From positions 77,357,053 to 77,421,052 of the forward strand of contig CM060732.1 of NCBI GenBank assembly GCA_030704615.1: a stretch of 64,000 nt of DNA, in the 5' to 3' direction. A program made the translations under genes and the position numbers. The notes below the pieces were generated by a model that was given only the letters and a program-made list of their open reading frames with translations, ran no database searches and had not been told where the DNA came from. The DNA comes from Takakia lepidozioides (Eukaryota > Streptophyta > Takakiopsida > Takakiales > Takakiaceae). Below are positions 33,430-45,304 of this stretch, in pieces (within the stretch, counting starts at the first letter, position 1; each line of letters starts with the position of its first letter).

Positions 33430-34560
33430 TCTGTGTATTAGAGGCTGAGTCTTTCTTTCCCTTCTTCTCTTTCCCCCAACTCCGTGTTGCAAGAACGTGC
33501 AAGAGGAGGGGTTTTTTCGCCTCGGCATTAATATTGCAAGTTGTGGATTCTCTCCCATCTACAGCTAGTTTCGAACAACTCTGTCAGCAGCTCCCTCTTC
33601 ACAAAGACTCCTATGTCAAGATTGTCTTTAGGCATGTGCCCAGATGTTTGCATGTTGTATGCCCCCACAACACGCTAGCACAAAGTCGGCCTCAAATTTC
33701 CTGGCGAGTATAATTTTGCAAACACAGTTAGGGCTGCAGATGGAGCTAGGCTTATTTTGCACAACGGGCTTTTGGATTGTTTACAATCCTCTCTTGAACA
33801 GTTCCAGACTATTGCCTGCACTGCCTCTCCCCAATTCAAGACAATGTTTCCTGGACATGGACACGGTGAAGTTGATTGTGGACAGTTGCACCAAGACCTA
33901 TAAGATTGTGATCATCGACAACGCGAAACTTTGCAGAACAGATCACATCGAGTGTTGTCCAGACCGAGACTGGAAAGATGCGCGCCCACCTGAGTAGGTG
34001 CTTGGTACTCTGGAGGTACTCTGCAGGAAGTGTGAAATGTGGCCCTACTCTCTTTGCTCTCTTTTATGGACGAGAGTATGACTGCATTTTGATGGCTTCT
34101 GACATTGGTACTGGTGTGTAGACTAAAGTTGCTATACAAATGCCTGATTATGGCGGTAGTGGTTACATTGTAGCTCGTCCAAGGCTTCTAGCTGAGAGTG
34201 ACGGGCGCCTATTGCAGCTAGTTGGGCTTCTTCAGTTGTCAACTCTTAGCAATATGGGAGTTCAAATTGCAAAGGTGAGAGAAAATTGATGGAAGTCTTG
34301 AAGAGGTGTCAGAAAGGAGCCAGGTCGGTGCTGCATTGAGGTTGGCAATGCCAGGATCATGCGCTCATTTGTGATAGATGACAAATTGCATCCAAAAAAT
34401 TCAGGAGATTCATGCTCAAGAAATTGCCTGCCACCCCTTTTACATTGCACAAGCATGGTATGGAGGAGGAGCAAAAGTAATTACAATGAGGTGGGAGGCT
34501 GGCAATTGCTTTTGGGCTGATCAGCACGGCTCAGGGACGCCTCTTTCGTGTCTTTTAATA
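33430..34560 (+). pseudogene. F-box/kelch-repeat protein relic, right-arm copy
   Basis: Mirror of 6513-7643 with the same frame breaks. The order rightward is FEQLCQQLPLHKDSYV, FWIVYNPLLNSSRLL, TVKLIVDSCTKTYKIVII, then ARPRLLAESDGRLLQLVGLL near 34170-34230, ending shortly after an ITMRWEAG segment near 34490. Confidence 0.7.
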
Positions 34561-34692
34561 TAGATATTCATGTTCGTACACGTGCACTATACAGATCCCG
34601 AATCAAGTTGGTAATGATCAGGATGCTCTGAACCTCACTTCTGCTTGAAGATGGAAAATCATCATGGGTGAAATCGCTTTTCAGCTCTACAA

Positions 34693-35542
34693 CTCAAATC
34701 CAAAACAATCTGATCTTCTTCAACACGCCGCCATCTTCTCCCCTTACAAACATTTGTCTTGCATGGTCGAACCACTGTTTGTGGTCATGCCCATGATGAT
34801 GGCCTCCCTCAGTGTTTTGTTGCTGGGCTTTGTGGTATTTATTCACCTCGTGAAGCTCATGGAGAACGGTACTTACCGCTATATCCTCCAAGCCGGCCAA
34901 TAGCAGCAGCCTCTGCAACCTCGCCTGAAAATGGTGTCTGTGAGCGCTGGATCCATCTTCTCCTCATGATGTTCATACCGTTCGTGGGTAACAATCCACA
35001 CACCGTACATAATTCTGTTAGTAGCTCGCAAGGATTTTCTTGGCCACAACGAAAGACTAGTCTAGCTGGTTACTGACATGTTTGCTCATGAAAGTGATAC
35101 TCAAATCATGATTCTAGGCAACATAGTTTCCATTCATGCTCACAAGTCTACGTAATCCAGAATTGATCAACCTTCAGTACCAACTCAGCATCAGAACTCT
35201 GCAGGAACAGTTTAATGGTCTGTGCAAAACTGAAGGAATGAGAGATCTGACCAGCGCGAAGGCTCCGGCAGCTGCTACTCCCGTCCCAACCATGTGTTCT
35301 TGCTTCTTGTGCTTCTGCTCCTCTTCGTAAAGGGCGGCAGGGTGAGATCTCATTGGCCCCATAAGCACCATAGCCATTGGAAGATTGACCTCCGTCTGGT
35401 TATAGCCAAAGGAAAACTCTTGGCCATAGCCATAAGCAAGCGGAGCAGTTCCATAGCCGTAAGCACCCGATTCAGGAGGAGGAACTCCATTGACGTAACC
35501 GGGTATTTCTTCGTATCGTCCTTGGAGGTACCGGTGCGACAT
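34693..35542 (-). pseudogene. ASR (ABA/WDS-induced) type stress gene, right-arm copy with shifted frame
   Basis: Same gene as 5520-6380. Here ten bases are missing at 35394/35395 and one G is missing in exon 2. The 10-bp loss puts the Gly/Tyr-rich N-terminus (GYGYGQEFSFGYNQ) into the frame of the ASR core (HPAALYEEEQKHKKQEH...AAAGAFAL), separated by about 17 out-of-frame residues. Exon 1 is therefore one continuous frame in this arm only. Exon 2 still has a frame conflict, so a complete ASR domain is not encoded. Confidence 0.65.
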
Positions 35543-36179
35543 TTCGCTCGGCCTGGTCCCAACAAGCTCGCTGCTTTCTTACGGCACGCCCAGAGCACGC
35601 CCAAAACCTCTTCTCTTAGAATCCCTTCACTTCTCAAGATTGCAAGCTCTCAAATGCTTCAACTTCAGTGTAGAAAGGAGATTGCTTCTCAGTGGAAGGA
35701 AGTCACACAAATATATATACGTGATGATGGAACTGTGTCAAAGGGGTTGAGGAGGGGAGAAAGAAGGAGAGACACGTACGGGCCATCATGTTTGGCGAAT
35801 GGCTCATCATACTGAACAGCAAGCCAGAAGCCCGCAAGGCAGAGTCTGAGCTAATCCCACAAACGTACCATCCTACTACCCTGCGACCTACTTGTTAGTC
35901 ATTCCCTTTTCAGACATCTGATGAAACTTTTGCTAATTCAGGAATACTTGACACTTTTCAGAGACTTTTTCTAAACAAGGAAAACTTTCGGGTTGGTATA
36001 GACCTACAAGATGCACTCTGGAGTTCTAAACATTAAGCTTGTCTCTAGTTTTCGCGTACTCTCAGTGAGGGAGGCCCCGTTCTCGACTTCAAGCACCAAA
36101 GACAAGTAGGCTGTTCGATTGCAGGCACCTTCCGGCGGAAGATTACGGACGTACAGAGGGAGAGTGTATAGAACGTAAT

Positions 36180-36626
36180 ATGCCTTCCCCAGTGCTGAAA
36201 TCAGTGGTTCCAGTGTCCACCGTGAAAGCAAGGAAGGCGAGACGGATGAAGAGTCTAGTTGAGATTCCCATATTGAAGAAGCCGGCTACGATGGTAACGA
36301 TGAGATCCAAGGAGCCGGCACTTAAGCGAAAAACGAGAGAAGAAGCAAAAAGATCCAAAGCAGTGGGAACCATAGTGCTCAATGACGGATCAAGTGAAGT
36401 GGAAGAGATGTATTCCCGCAAAAAGCAAAAACTTGGGAGCGGAAAGGGGAAAACCAAAGTTGAGGAGCGTGGTAAGACAATCTACGATCCAGAAATGGTC
36501 TTTTACGATTGGAGAGATGGAGTTGGATGCTCAAATAATGTTACAGAGAGGAGCTCCATAAGTGTGTACAAGCATGCAGATTTCGACAACTCAAGATTCA
36601 TGGAGTATATCGTTCCAAGTAGTTGA
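36180..36626 (+). CDS. Small very basic protein of unknown function (148 aa), right-arm copy
   Basis: Mirror of 4436-4882 with Ser at residue 72 in place of Arg. Lys/Arg clusters suggest a nuclear or nucleic-acid-binding protein, but I recognise no domain. Start is the first ATG; a stop follows CATACACTC-side sequences upstream in the same frame. Confidence 0.5.
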   Translation: MPSPVLKSVVPVSTVKARKARRMKSLVEIPILKKPATMVTMRSKEPALKRKTREEAKRSKAVGTIVLNDGSSEVEEMYSRKKQKLGSGKGKTKVEERGKTIYDPEMVFYDWRDGVGCSNNVTERSSISVYKHADFDNSRFMEYIVPSS

Positions 36627-37687
36627 GGCAAGTGGTCTGGAATTTCACTAAGGAATTCTTAGTGTGAGGTGTTTAGTCTCTCTGCTGAGAAAGAGAAGAA
36701 GATCATAGATCATAACTAGCGTACAGTACCACATACACGGATTCTGAAGCTTGAGACTCAAGCTTTAAGAACTCGTTGCATACATTGACCTGATTCATTC
36801 TAGGATCATTCTTGACTGCTGGTGATCACAAAGCAGCTGACCCTATTTAAATTTGTAAATATGTTTACCAATCTATGTTACAGTCTCAGTGTTAGTTCTT
36901 CATAACAGATAGTAAATTTTTGGTAGAAGGCGTGCATATTGCACTCCTGTGTACATCAAAGTAAAACAGATCAAAGGGCTGAGTTCTGAGGAATTTGTTT
37001 CCAAAACCCCCTACAATTTCCCATGTTATGAGATTTTTGGTGCGCAACTGTAATTCACAACAATTGTTTGTTTACACTTCATTGCTGCAGAATTTTGACA
37101 TGCTTTGTTTATCCATTTCTCAATTCACAACTGATTGGAGTTTACACTTTACTTCACTACTGCAGAATTTTGACATGCGATGTTCATCCGTTTCTTTTCT
37201 TGACCCAAAACCTTGGCCTGTAACTCGGACTGCCAAAACCGCCCTAGTGTTTGGGGCCATAAAGAAGAGTTGGCTCCAATTCAATCTTTTGTAGGAACCA
37301 ATTGCTCCTCACATGAAAGATCTACACTTTCTTACCTGATGAATCGCAGGTGCACATGGCAACCTGCAACGACATCAGCACCCTACACCTGCAAGATGGA
37401 AGAAAGAATTAACCCAGCTGGCCATAGCTCAACAGCATGTCTCTCCTGGTAGCCAGAAGGTGGAAGATAAGAATGTCAAATGCTCATCAAAAGGTTGTTG
37501 CTATTATTTCCTAATATGCATGTCCTAAATCAATGTGCATCACGTCACACAACAGAGGATATTCACACTGACAAGGTAGAGGCTGCAACAAGATCACCTC
37601 TTGCAAAGTCCAGGACAGTTCAGCGAGTCGTTTCTCCTTGTACTTTCTAAACGTGTCTGGAGAAAGGAACAACGAAGTCAGTCACAT

Positions 37688-39263
37688 TTATTGAAACTCT
37701 GAGAGTTCATATTCGATATCTGTGAAAATGTCAGTACGAAGGAAGCCATGGTCTCTTCCACTATGTTCTCGCAATCGAATGTTGCTAAAAACATATACAA
37801 GATCAGCTGCTTTAGAAGAAGTCAAACGAATGCGCTTTTTAGAATGAATGTACTCAAATGTACTCCAGTTTCTTTCACATAAAGATGCTGAAGTAATTCG
37901 AGCAAGAACTCTAATAGCAATCTTCTGAAGCTCTGGAGTTTCAGCCCCATAAGACTCCCACCAAATATGACCTGCAACTTCTTTGGCCACCAATGATGCA
38001 ACAGAATCACAAAACAATCCTTCCATGTTACGAAATGTAGATAGTTGCTTCTCCACTAGAACTTGACTTTGAACATCAGGATAGAATTTGTCCCGGATTA
38101 TACGAAACCCTTTCATAACCTCCTTGTCTCCCACTTGACCCTTTCCTCTCCACTCGGGGTCTAAAACAAATCCGGCACAATGCAGTGGACTCTGGATCCC
38201 GAAAAAGAGCTTGACTACGGTGATGATTTGTGATAAACTTCACCACAAACTTTCCTTCTTTGACAAATGAAGAAACCCACTCTAAGTTGTCAATGTCCTC
38301 GAGACACAAATCAAGGCAATGTGCAGTACATCCTGAAAATGTAACGTGAGGGTACTTCTCTTTTATGAGTCTCCCGGCTCTCTTGCAGACAGCTGCATTG
38401 TCTGTGACAACCTGAACAACATTTTGAGACCCCTCCATGACATCTACCAATTGCTGTGAGATGTATTCACTTGTTTTTTCTTGTCCACTCGTATCAATAG
38501 CCTTCTTGAAAAACTCTCATTTGGATGATACACACAGTGCATTAAGTAGAGGTCTATTGGTGGTATTAGACCATCCATCACAAGTCAATGTGCATCCGGT
38601 TTTGTTCCAAGACTCTATGATGGACTGTAAATCTTTGTTCAACTCTTTTTTGATATCCTGCAACAAAGTGGTGCGCAACTGCTCTGAACCAGGTGCTTTA
38701 TAACCTGCCCCATAGTTCGAAATGGCTGATATCATATTCTGAAAATATGGGGTCCTTGCATAGTTGAAAGGAACCCCACATGAGTAATAGAAACGTGCAA
38801 CAGATGCAGCCAATGTAGGTTGTGAAGCACTCAATGATTTCTTACTTGACAGGGAGGCTCTCTCCTATGCTTTTCTCTTGGTAGTTGCTCTCTCTAGGTT
38901 CATTTTGTCCACAACTACCCTCACAGGTGCTAAAATCTCCTCACTGACACTGGTGCACACCTCAATGTTCCCTCCTCCAAAATAATGCTCTCTAACACGA
39001 CCAACAGACCCTGTCTTGAATTCGTTTCCACAATGTTTGCACTTGACTTCCCAGCGTTTTCCATGCTAGACTGGAGCATTGATACAGTCAACCAATGACC
39101 ATTCAAGTGCAGGGCTTGGAGGAAATTTTGGTGCTCTCTTCCTAAAAGAGGATGCAACATTGCTATCCGAACTAGTGCAGGTGTTTAGAGAAGACATGCT
39201 TTCCTGACAAGTGGGACTGAGCTGAATGTTGCTTGCTGCCACCCAATAATGATTCCACGCCAC
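37688..39263 (-). pseudogene. hAT transposase with DUF659-type region, degenerate
   Basis: Read leftward: a BED-type zinc finger (KRWEVKCKHCGNEFKTG, then VREHYFGG) near 39000-39060, the DUF659-like region (TCDGWSNTTNRPLLNALCV; VVTDNAAVCKRAGRLI; SGCTAHCLDLCLEDI) at 38076-38834, and the C-terminal dimerisation domain (ASLCERNWSTFEYIHSKKR, LVYVFSNIRL) at 37688-38134. hAT transposases cut and paste DNA with 8-bp target duplications. It is dead: stops at about 39066, 38873 and 38517 and a frameshift near 38150. The last 26 codons lie inside the right inverted-repeat arm; the rest does not. No terminal repeats were found. Confidence 0.9.
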
Positions 39264-39691
39264 TCAACAGCTACCTCGCTTGTGTTTTTCCTCACCCACC
39301 AGCATGAATCTGCCTCCCGCAACGCTCTCTCTCTCGTCGCAGGCTGAGTAGTTGTTTGATTTCGAAAGAATCTGCTCTAGCAGGGTTCTAGGGTTTGTAG
39401 CCCGATTTGTCATCCATTCAAATTTTGGATGAAAAACGTATCATCCACCCCTAAACGTTTTCCTTACGTTTCTTTTTTCTTACACCAGGAACGTCAGAAA
39501 CGACGATATCCTAAGTCATTTAGAGCGTTCACGGTGACTGGGCTTGATAGGAAGGTTAGTCTCTTCGGTTGGTAGATAGAGCAATTAATGCATTCAATTA
39601 TGCCTCTCTCTTTGATTAGATAAATAGTGCTCTCTCCTTCTCATTCTTCATTCTAGCCATACTGTCCTCAAGCTGTAGTTTCACAGCCAGT
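39264..39691. other. Spacer between hAT relic and R1 copy E
   Basis: No gene recognised; a short AT-rich stretch and no clear element boundary. Confidence 0.4.
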
Positions 39692-40829
39692 TCTTCAGTC
39701 AATACTCTCAGCATTGCTGCAGGAGGAGACCTCTTAACAAAATGTGTTGTGCACATACAACTCAGATTTCTAGCGCACCGTCACTACTGAAGAGCCTGGC
39801 TTCGACTTTGCTAAAATTCATTCAGCAATGACACAGCTCTGAACGAATTATTACGTAAAATGCAGAGAAAATGCAATGCCTTGAGCAGAGGGTAGGTACA
39901 AGATACTCCCATGATTTTCAGACCAAAGTTTGTCGCACCCCGAGACTAAGGGATCAACAATCAGCCAACAGGGGAGGAAAGAGCAATTGCATCTTTTGTT
40001 CTATTGTTTTATACTTTTCTTTATTATTGCCACGCCATGTTGCCTTTCGACCCAACTTCAGAGGATATGACTGCAGAGGATATGCGGGCAGAATATCACA
40101 TATCTGCTCACTATAGGTGGCCCAACCAGAACACATTTAGGGCAGCATTGGGGGCTGGCGTACACAAGCATCTGCTCAAGCAGTTCCACTACCTGCATGC
40201 ATGATCTGGTCGACCGTCGACACCTGCTCTTGAAGTCCAGGGAAAGAATTCTGTAGTTTGATTCTGATGTGGAATGCCAAATGTTACACTTAAATAGGTC
40301 CTAAGGTACTGATCAATTTCCTCGCTGAACAATTCTGGACTTCTGTGAGGATTAACAGGCTGGGGGCTCTACGTTCCAGGCAAAACCAGTCCGCAAGTTC
40401 GACTCAGCATATATGTTGGTTTTGATGCCATGTCATTGGCGCTTCTTCTACAATCTACGTTTCATCTTATCGTGATCGATCGATAAATCCTAGATGCGTA
40501 CAGTAGGATGGCTGAGTTCATTCTTAATCCATGGAATCGAATCCAGGTCCCGTCCCCCTTATCTCTTGGAGGGATTTTTTTTTGTTTGGAAGTGAGGCTA
40601 ATCCCAAGTTGGACGTAAGGGAAACTTAGAACTTGGCTCAGAACAGATATCTATATAATGAGATAACACAAGTCAAGTAAATGAAGCAGAGCTGCTACTT
40701 GAGAGTCAAGACTGAGAGAATCTACGTACATGACATTCGAATCTGTTCACGAAGACGGCCCTAAGAAGATTCTTTCAGGTGCAAGGACGATTTCGTAATG
40801 ATTTCTCGTTGGAAGTCAGAGATATGCTG
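39692..40829 (-). repeat. R1 repeat, copy E
   Basis: Same orientation as copy B and, like it, joined to R2 on the right. It starts at CAATACTCTCAGCATTGCTG and ends at GTCAGAGATATGCTG. It has no HAD gene next to it. Confidence 0.8.
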
Positions 40830-41864
40830 GTGGATGCGGAGGAGGGACCGCTGAGCACATCCAAACCAGCTCATAGCACGAAGGAGAGGTGATCGCTCAA
40901 TGCACACCGGGAGAGGGACTTATAAGAAACGTCCAAGTCCCAGACTCTCTCACCCATAAATGCGAAGCTCCATTGTCTCAATCATACCATTCACTAATAA
41001 ATTGTGAGGCTTCCATCCGACCCCTAGGCTCTTCGCAAAAAACAAAAAACAAAAAAAAAAACAAATTGCTTTTAATTCTATGCCGCACTGAAAAGGTTTT
41101 AACGTTTTAACTTAGAAAACTACGTAGTAACTTAAGTTTCCATGCAGCCTCTGTGCCATTTGTGTGTACCGTATCTGATTCCTCTGAGTAATGCACGGCC
41201 GTTGCGCTACTGTGACAAGTTGGTGAAGCCTCATGCACACTTGATCCGTTTGAGAAAGGAAAGGACTCTGGATAGTTTGCAGTACAGCTCCACGGAGCTC
41301 CACCAAGTTCAGTAGATTGACCTCCCATCTGTGGGGAAAGGTTCCGTTTCTGCGTTTTGAACAGCTGTTTGGATTAGCATTGCTGCTTGTTTGCTTACTG
41401 CGCTATTCATATCCTTCAATTTCTGCTCCCTTCTGTGCCTCTTCTGTGACTGTTTCTTTCTTGATGGGTTAGGCCGTCATGGTGGTTGTATAGTGAGCAG
41501 CTTGCGCTCGCTTCTTGCAGTGTGTTATAACTAGCCTTATGGTTAATAGGAGGTTTTAGTTTTCACCTAGTTTTAGTTTAATCTCAAATAAAGTCTCAGA
41601 GGGCAGCATAGACCTCCTTTTTCCAAAATAAAAGCACAACAGGGCCGTGGCCCGGTGGTAAGAGCTAGTACACCATGTGCATTGGGTCCCTGTAAGCTGT
41701 CTCTCCCTGCCTTGGGGCTGGCTCGGGGCTGGGGCTCTGCCTGTTTGCCTTCATGGCCACGTACGTAAGGATTATTTTCCCCCTCAAGGCCCAGTTGATT
41801 GGGATGGTGTTTCCTTGGAAACAAAAACAAAAAACAGAAACGAAAACAAAATCAAAGAGAAGAG
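40830..41864 (+). repeat. R2 repeat, second copy
   Basis: Collinear with 12811-13560 apart from about 270 bp extra near 41130-41410. The A-box-like motif is at 41642-41662. The match stops exactly where the LINE 3' tail starts, so the LINE inserted into R2. Confidence 0.7.
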
Positions 41865-41967
41865 AAATGAAATGAAATGGTGCTTTATAACGTCCGCGGA
41901 AAGCTCCTAGAGCTTATGGGATAAAATGGAAGAAAACATGAGAGAGGAACAAATCCAGAAACCACAA

Positions 41968-44900
41968 TTAATGTTCTAGCGATTGTCTAAGGGTGAAGGC
42001 CTCGTGTAGGTAGGCTGCCAAGCATTTTTGATCCTCATAGTGAAAGACATCAGTGAGAGTTTGGGTTCCACTGAATAAACAGTGGAATCTCCCACGGATC
42101 TCGTAGTATAGAGGGCAGTAGAAGAAGAAGTGTTCTTCAGTTTCAATTTCCTTGTTGCGCCCTATGCAAGCTGGACATAGGCGGTCCTCCCGTTGCAGGT
42201 TTTCCCATCTGCCGGTCTCTATCCGTAGGTTGTGGGAACCCACCCTGAACCGCCCCAATGCCCTCAAGAGGGAAGGAGATAAGGGTGCTGAAAGGTAATT
42301 TGGTCTCAAGATTCTATCATCGCGATAGAAGTGGAGCTTTGTTGTGAGATTGGGTAGCATCCAAGTTCTCTTGACATGTAATTCCATAAGCTCTCTGCGA
42401 ATGAGTCTGTTGCGGTCATGTCTGGATGTGATGTCCACCTCATCTGGGTTCATTGGTAATAGGAAAGCAGTAGAAAGTCCGTTACGTTGAAATAAACTGT
42501 CCACTACCAGGAGTTCCTGAAACCTGCAGCTTTGAGCCTCATAGATGTTGTTAGGGCCCTGGCCACTAGCCCTTTGGGTGGAAGGGCCTGCAATCTATGG
42601 AGAAAGATTGTAAGCCTGAAGAGGGCCTCGGATTGCAATGGTACACATGCGAACTCTGCACCTAGGATCTGAGATAGAGTTGTGCTCCTGGCGCCAAGCA
42701 TTGCTTGGAGAAAAGATGACTGTAATGGTTCCAAATTCTTTTCCCACCAGGAGACAGGGACACCAGGTGCCCAGAACTCACAACCATAGATGGTAGCAGG
42801 GCTGACGACGGTGTCAAACAGCCACTTTTTGGTCGGGGGATGCCGCAGATGTATTTGCTTGCATTTGGCCTGAAGGCGGACGGAGGCCGCCTTACCTTTA
42901 GTCAATCTGTCCAAGGCTGTGGCTGCAAAGTGAAAACTTGGGGGAGTGGATAACCAGACCTAGGTACCGGTATGATTTCACAATCTCAATTTCCTGCTGG
43001 TTGAAGATGAATCTACGATCAGCCTGGCCATTGAAGACCATGATCTTGGTCTTGCTAAGATTGACTTGCATCCCATGATCTTTGCAGAACTGTTCCAAAA
43101 TTTTGAGATGGCGTTGCAGAAAGACCGGGGATTGTGCCAAAAGGGCAACATCATCAGCGTAGAGGAGATCTGATTGGGTTGGTCCCCCATCCAATGGGAC
43201 CCCAACCCCAAGGTTTTTTTATATGTAATTCTCCAAGGCGTCAATGTAGATCCCGAACAGGGTAGGTGAAAGGGGGCAGCCCTGTTTGACTCCAATGTTG
43301 CTGTGGATCTCGGCTGAGAATTCACTAGCGACGTTGACCATGCCAGTGACAATCTCATACATAGAAGAGATGGCACAAAGGATGCCTGGAGGGACTTCCA
43401 CTCTATGGAGCCGTTGGAAGAGAAGGTCCCGAGGAACTGAATCAAAGGCTTTGTGAAAGTCCACGAAGCAAACATAGACCATTCTTTTGTCATAGCGTGC
43501 ACTTTCCACCATAACCTGGAGAGTGAAGATGTCGTCAATAGTGGATCGGTTTCGACGGAAACCAGCCTGTCCCTCAGCACGAATGCGAGAGTACTCAGCC
43601 CAATCATCCAGTTCCATGGCCACTACTGCCCCAAACAGTTTAGCAAGTAATGAGGACACCATGATAGTACGATAGTTTGTCGGTGCGAGCCTATCACCGC
43701 TCTTAAAAAGTGGGTGGATGATGCTCTTTGTCCACTCTGTTGGAAAGCCCCGTTGCACCACCTCATTGAAGAGGTTAGCTATAAAAGGGGCTAAAGTAGG
43801 TGCAGCATGCTTGATGAATTCACTCTGAAGTCCTGAAATGTCCACCGCTCTGCCATTTTGCAGCTTCTTGATTGCCTTACTGACATTGGCTATAGTAAAG
43901 AGAGAGAAGTGAAGGGGTTTAGAGGTTATAGGAGAAGGAGTTTGGGTTGGGGAATGGTACAAAGACTGTGCATACTCATGCCAGACATGAATGTCAGTGA
44001 TTGGGGGGGGGATCTCTATGAGGTTTAAGGAGGGACAAAAAAGAACGAGGAGAAAATCTGATTTTAGCAAGGAAAGAAGATTGCAACTTGATAGTGTAGG
44101 CTTGCTTTTTGGATCTAATGAGGGACTTATAGTGCTTAAGAGCAAGATTAGTGGACTCTAATTGGTATCAAGTAGTAAAAATTTGATGCGACATCTAGCA
44201 GTCTTGCATTCCTCATCATAAAATGGTGCGTAACGACGAGTGGAGAAGGGTGAGGAGGTAGATGGAAGGGTGACGGGAAAGGATCGCAGGGCTAAGTCCC
44301 AAAGGGCTTGAGTAAGATGTGTAGCCTTGTCGTTAGGAGATGATAGATGTAGAATGGAAGGGAGGGTTGACGCTAGGTATGTTTCATACTCGGCGTCGTG
44401 TAAGTGAGAGAAAGGGGTATTAAAGTGGATACGTGGGTGTAAGGGAAGAGACGCAGAGGGGATCCTCACGGGGAGGGAGATGGAAGGAAATGCAAAGGAA
44501 AGGGGAGAGTGATCAGAATCCGGGTACCTCGTGATGTAAAAGGAGCTTATTCTATCAGACTTGTTGGGGCTCCCCAAGAGATAGTCAACCACGCTTTGGC
44601 CCTTGTACGTGTGGCAAGTGAACTGGCTGGAGGATTTGAAGTTGGTTGTTCCATTGTAAATGGCCAGCCCTTAGTTTCACAAAACTTGAGTAGATGGTGA
44701 CCATAACTTGTGATTTCGCAAGAGGAATCTGCACTTTGTCTCTCCAATTCCGTATGCGAGCGTTCGATGTGTAGAGGATCTGTGTGGTCGAAGGTGGGGG
44801 CCTGTAGTGATCCTGTACGGGCGTTGAAATCTCCAACCAAGAAAATGTCCGTTTGTGGGGTACGGAGACGGGCCATATCGTCTTCCAATGGAACATATGG

Positions 44901-45299
44901 TGAATCTGTTCGAATATGCAGGCCGCTGTGTGGAGATGCAGCCGGAGCAAAATAACATCCCGCCAGCACGATGTTGTAGCCTTTGATGTGACACCAAATG
45001 TACCTTGTGAGTGGGTCTTTGTATGGGAAGGAGATAAGTGGGAGAAGCCAGTCAGCAAAGTAACAAGCCACACCTCCAGATCCTTTGAGACCTGTACGTG
45101 GACGAATCACTGACTGAAAGCTATAACCGAGAATAAAAGGGGGGTCTTTTCCTTCATACGCATGAGTTTCCAAAAGAAAAACAACATCACACTTGGAAAT
45201 AATATCTAGAAGCCCTTGAGGGTGGCTCCACAACGAGCCATTACAGTTCCATGAGCCAATGTATAGATGTGAGCGTGCGTTGGTCTCATGGTGCCCCAA
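41968..45299 (-). pseudogene. LINE ORF2: endonuclease and reverse transcriptase, frameshifted
   Basis: The endonuclease occupies 44547-45299 and continues in another frame at 44158-44592; motifs are SWNCNGS, LLETHAY, VGDFNAR and DHSPLSF. The reverse transcriptase core at 43219-44145 has VDFHKAFDSVP and GVKQGCPLSPTLFGIYIDAL; the catalytic YADD (DLLYADDVALL) is in 42898-43194. The thumb and C-terminal region follow in 42504-42914 and 41968-42504, ending with a Cys/His cluster CPACIGRNKEIETEEH...C. The breaks lie near 44600, 44150, 43200, 42905 and 42504, so no complete enzyme is encoded. Confidence 0.88.
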
Positions 45300-45304
45300 C
45301 CCCT

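Larger units (their letters stand above)
30007..37768 (-). repeat. Right arm of large inverted duplication
   Basis: Reverse complement of 3295-11066. At its outer end the sequence continues without a break into the body of a hAT transposase relic, and at its inner end into a full U6 gene. The left arm is truncated at both of these points, so this arm looks like the source. Confidence 0.95.
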
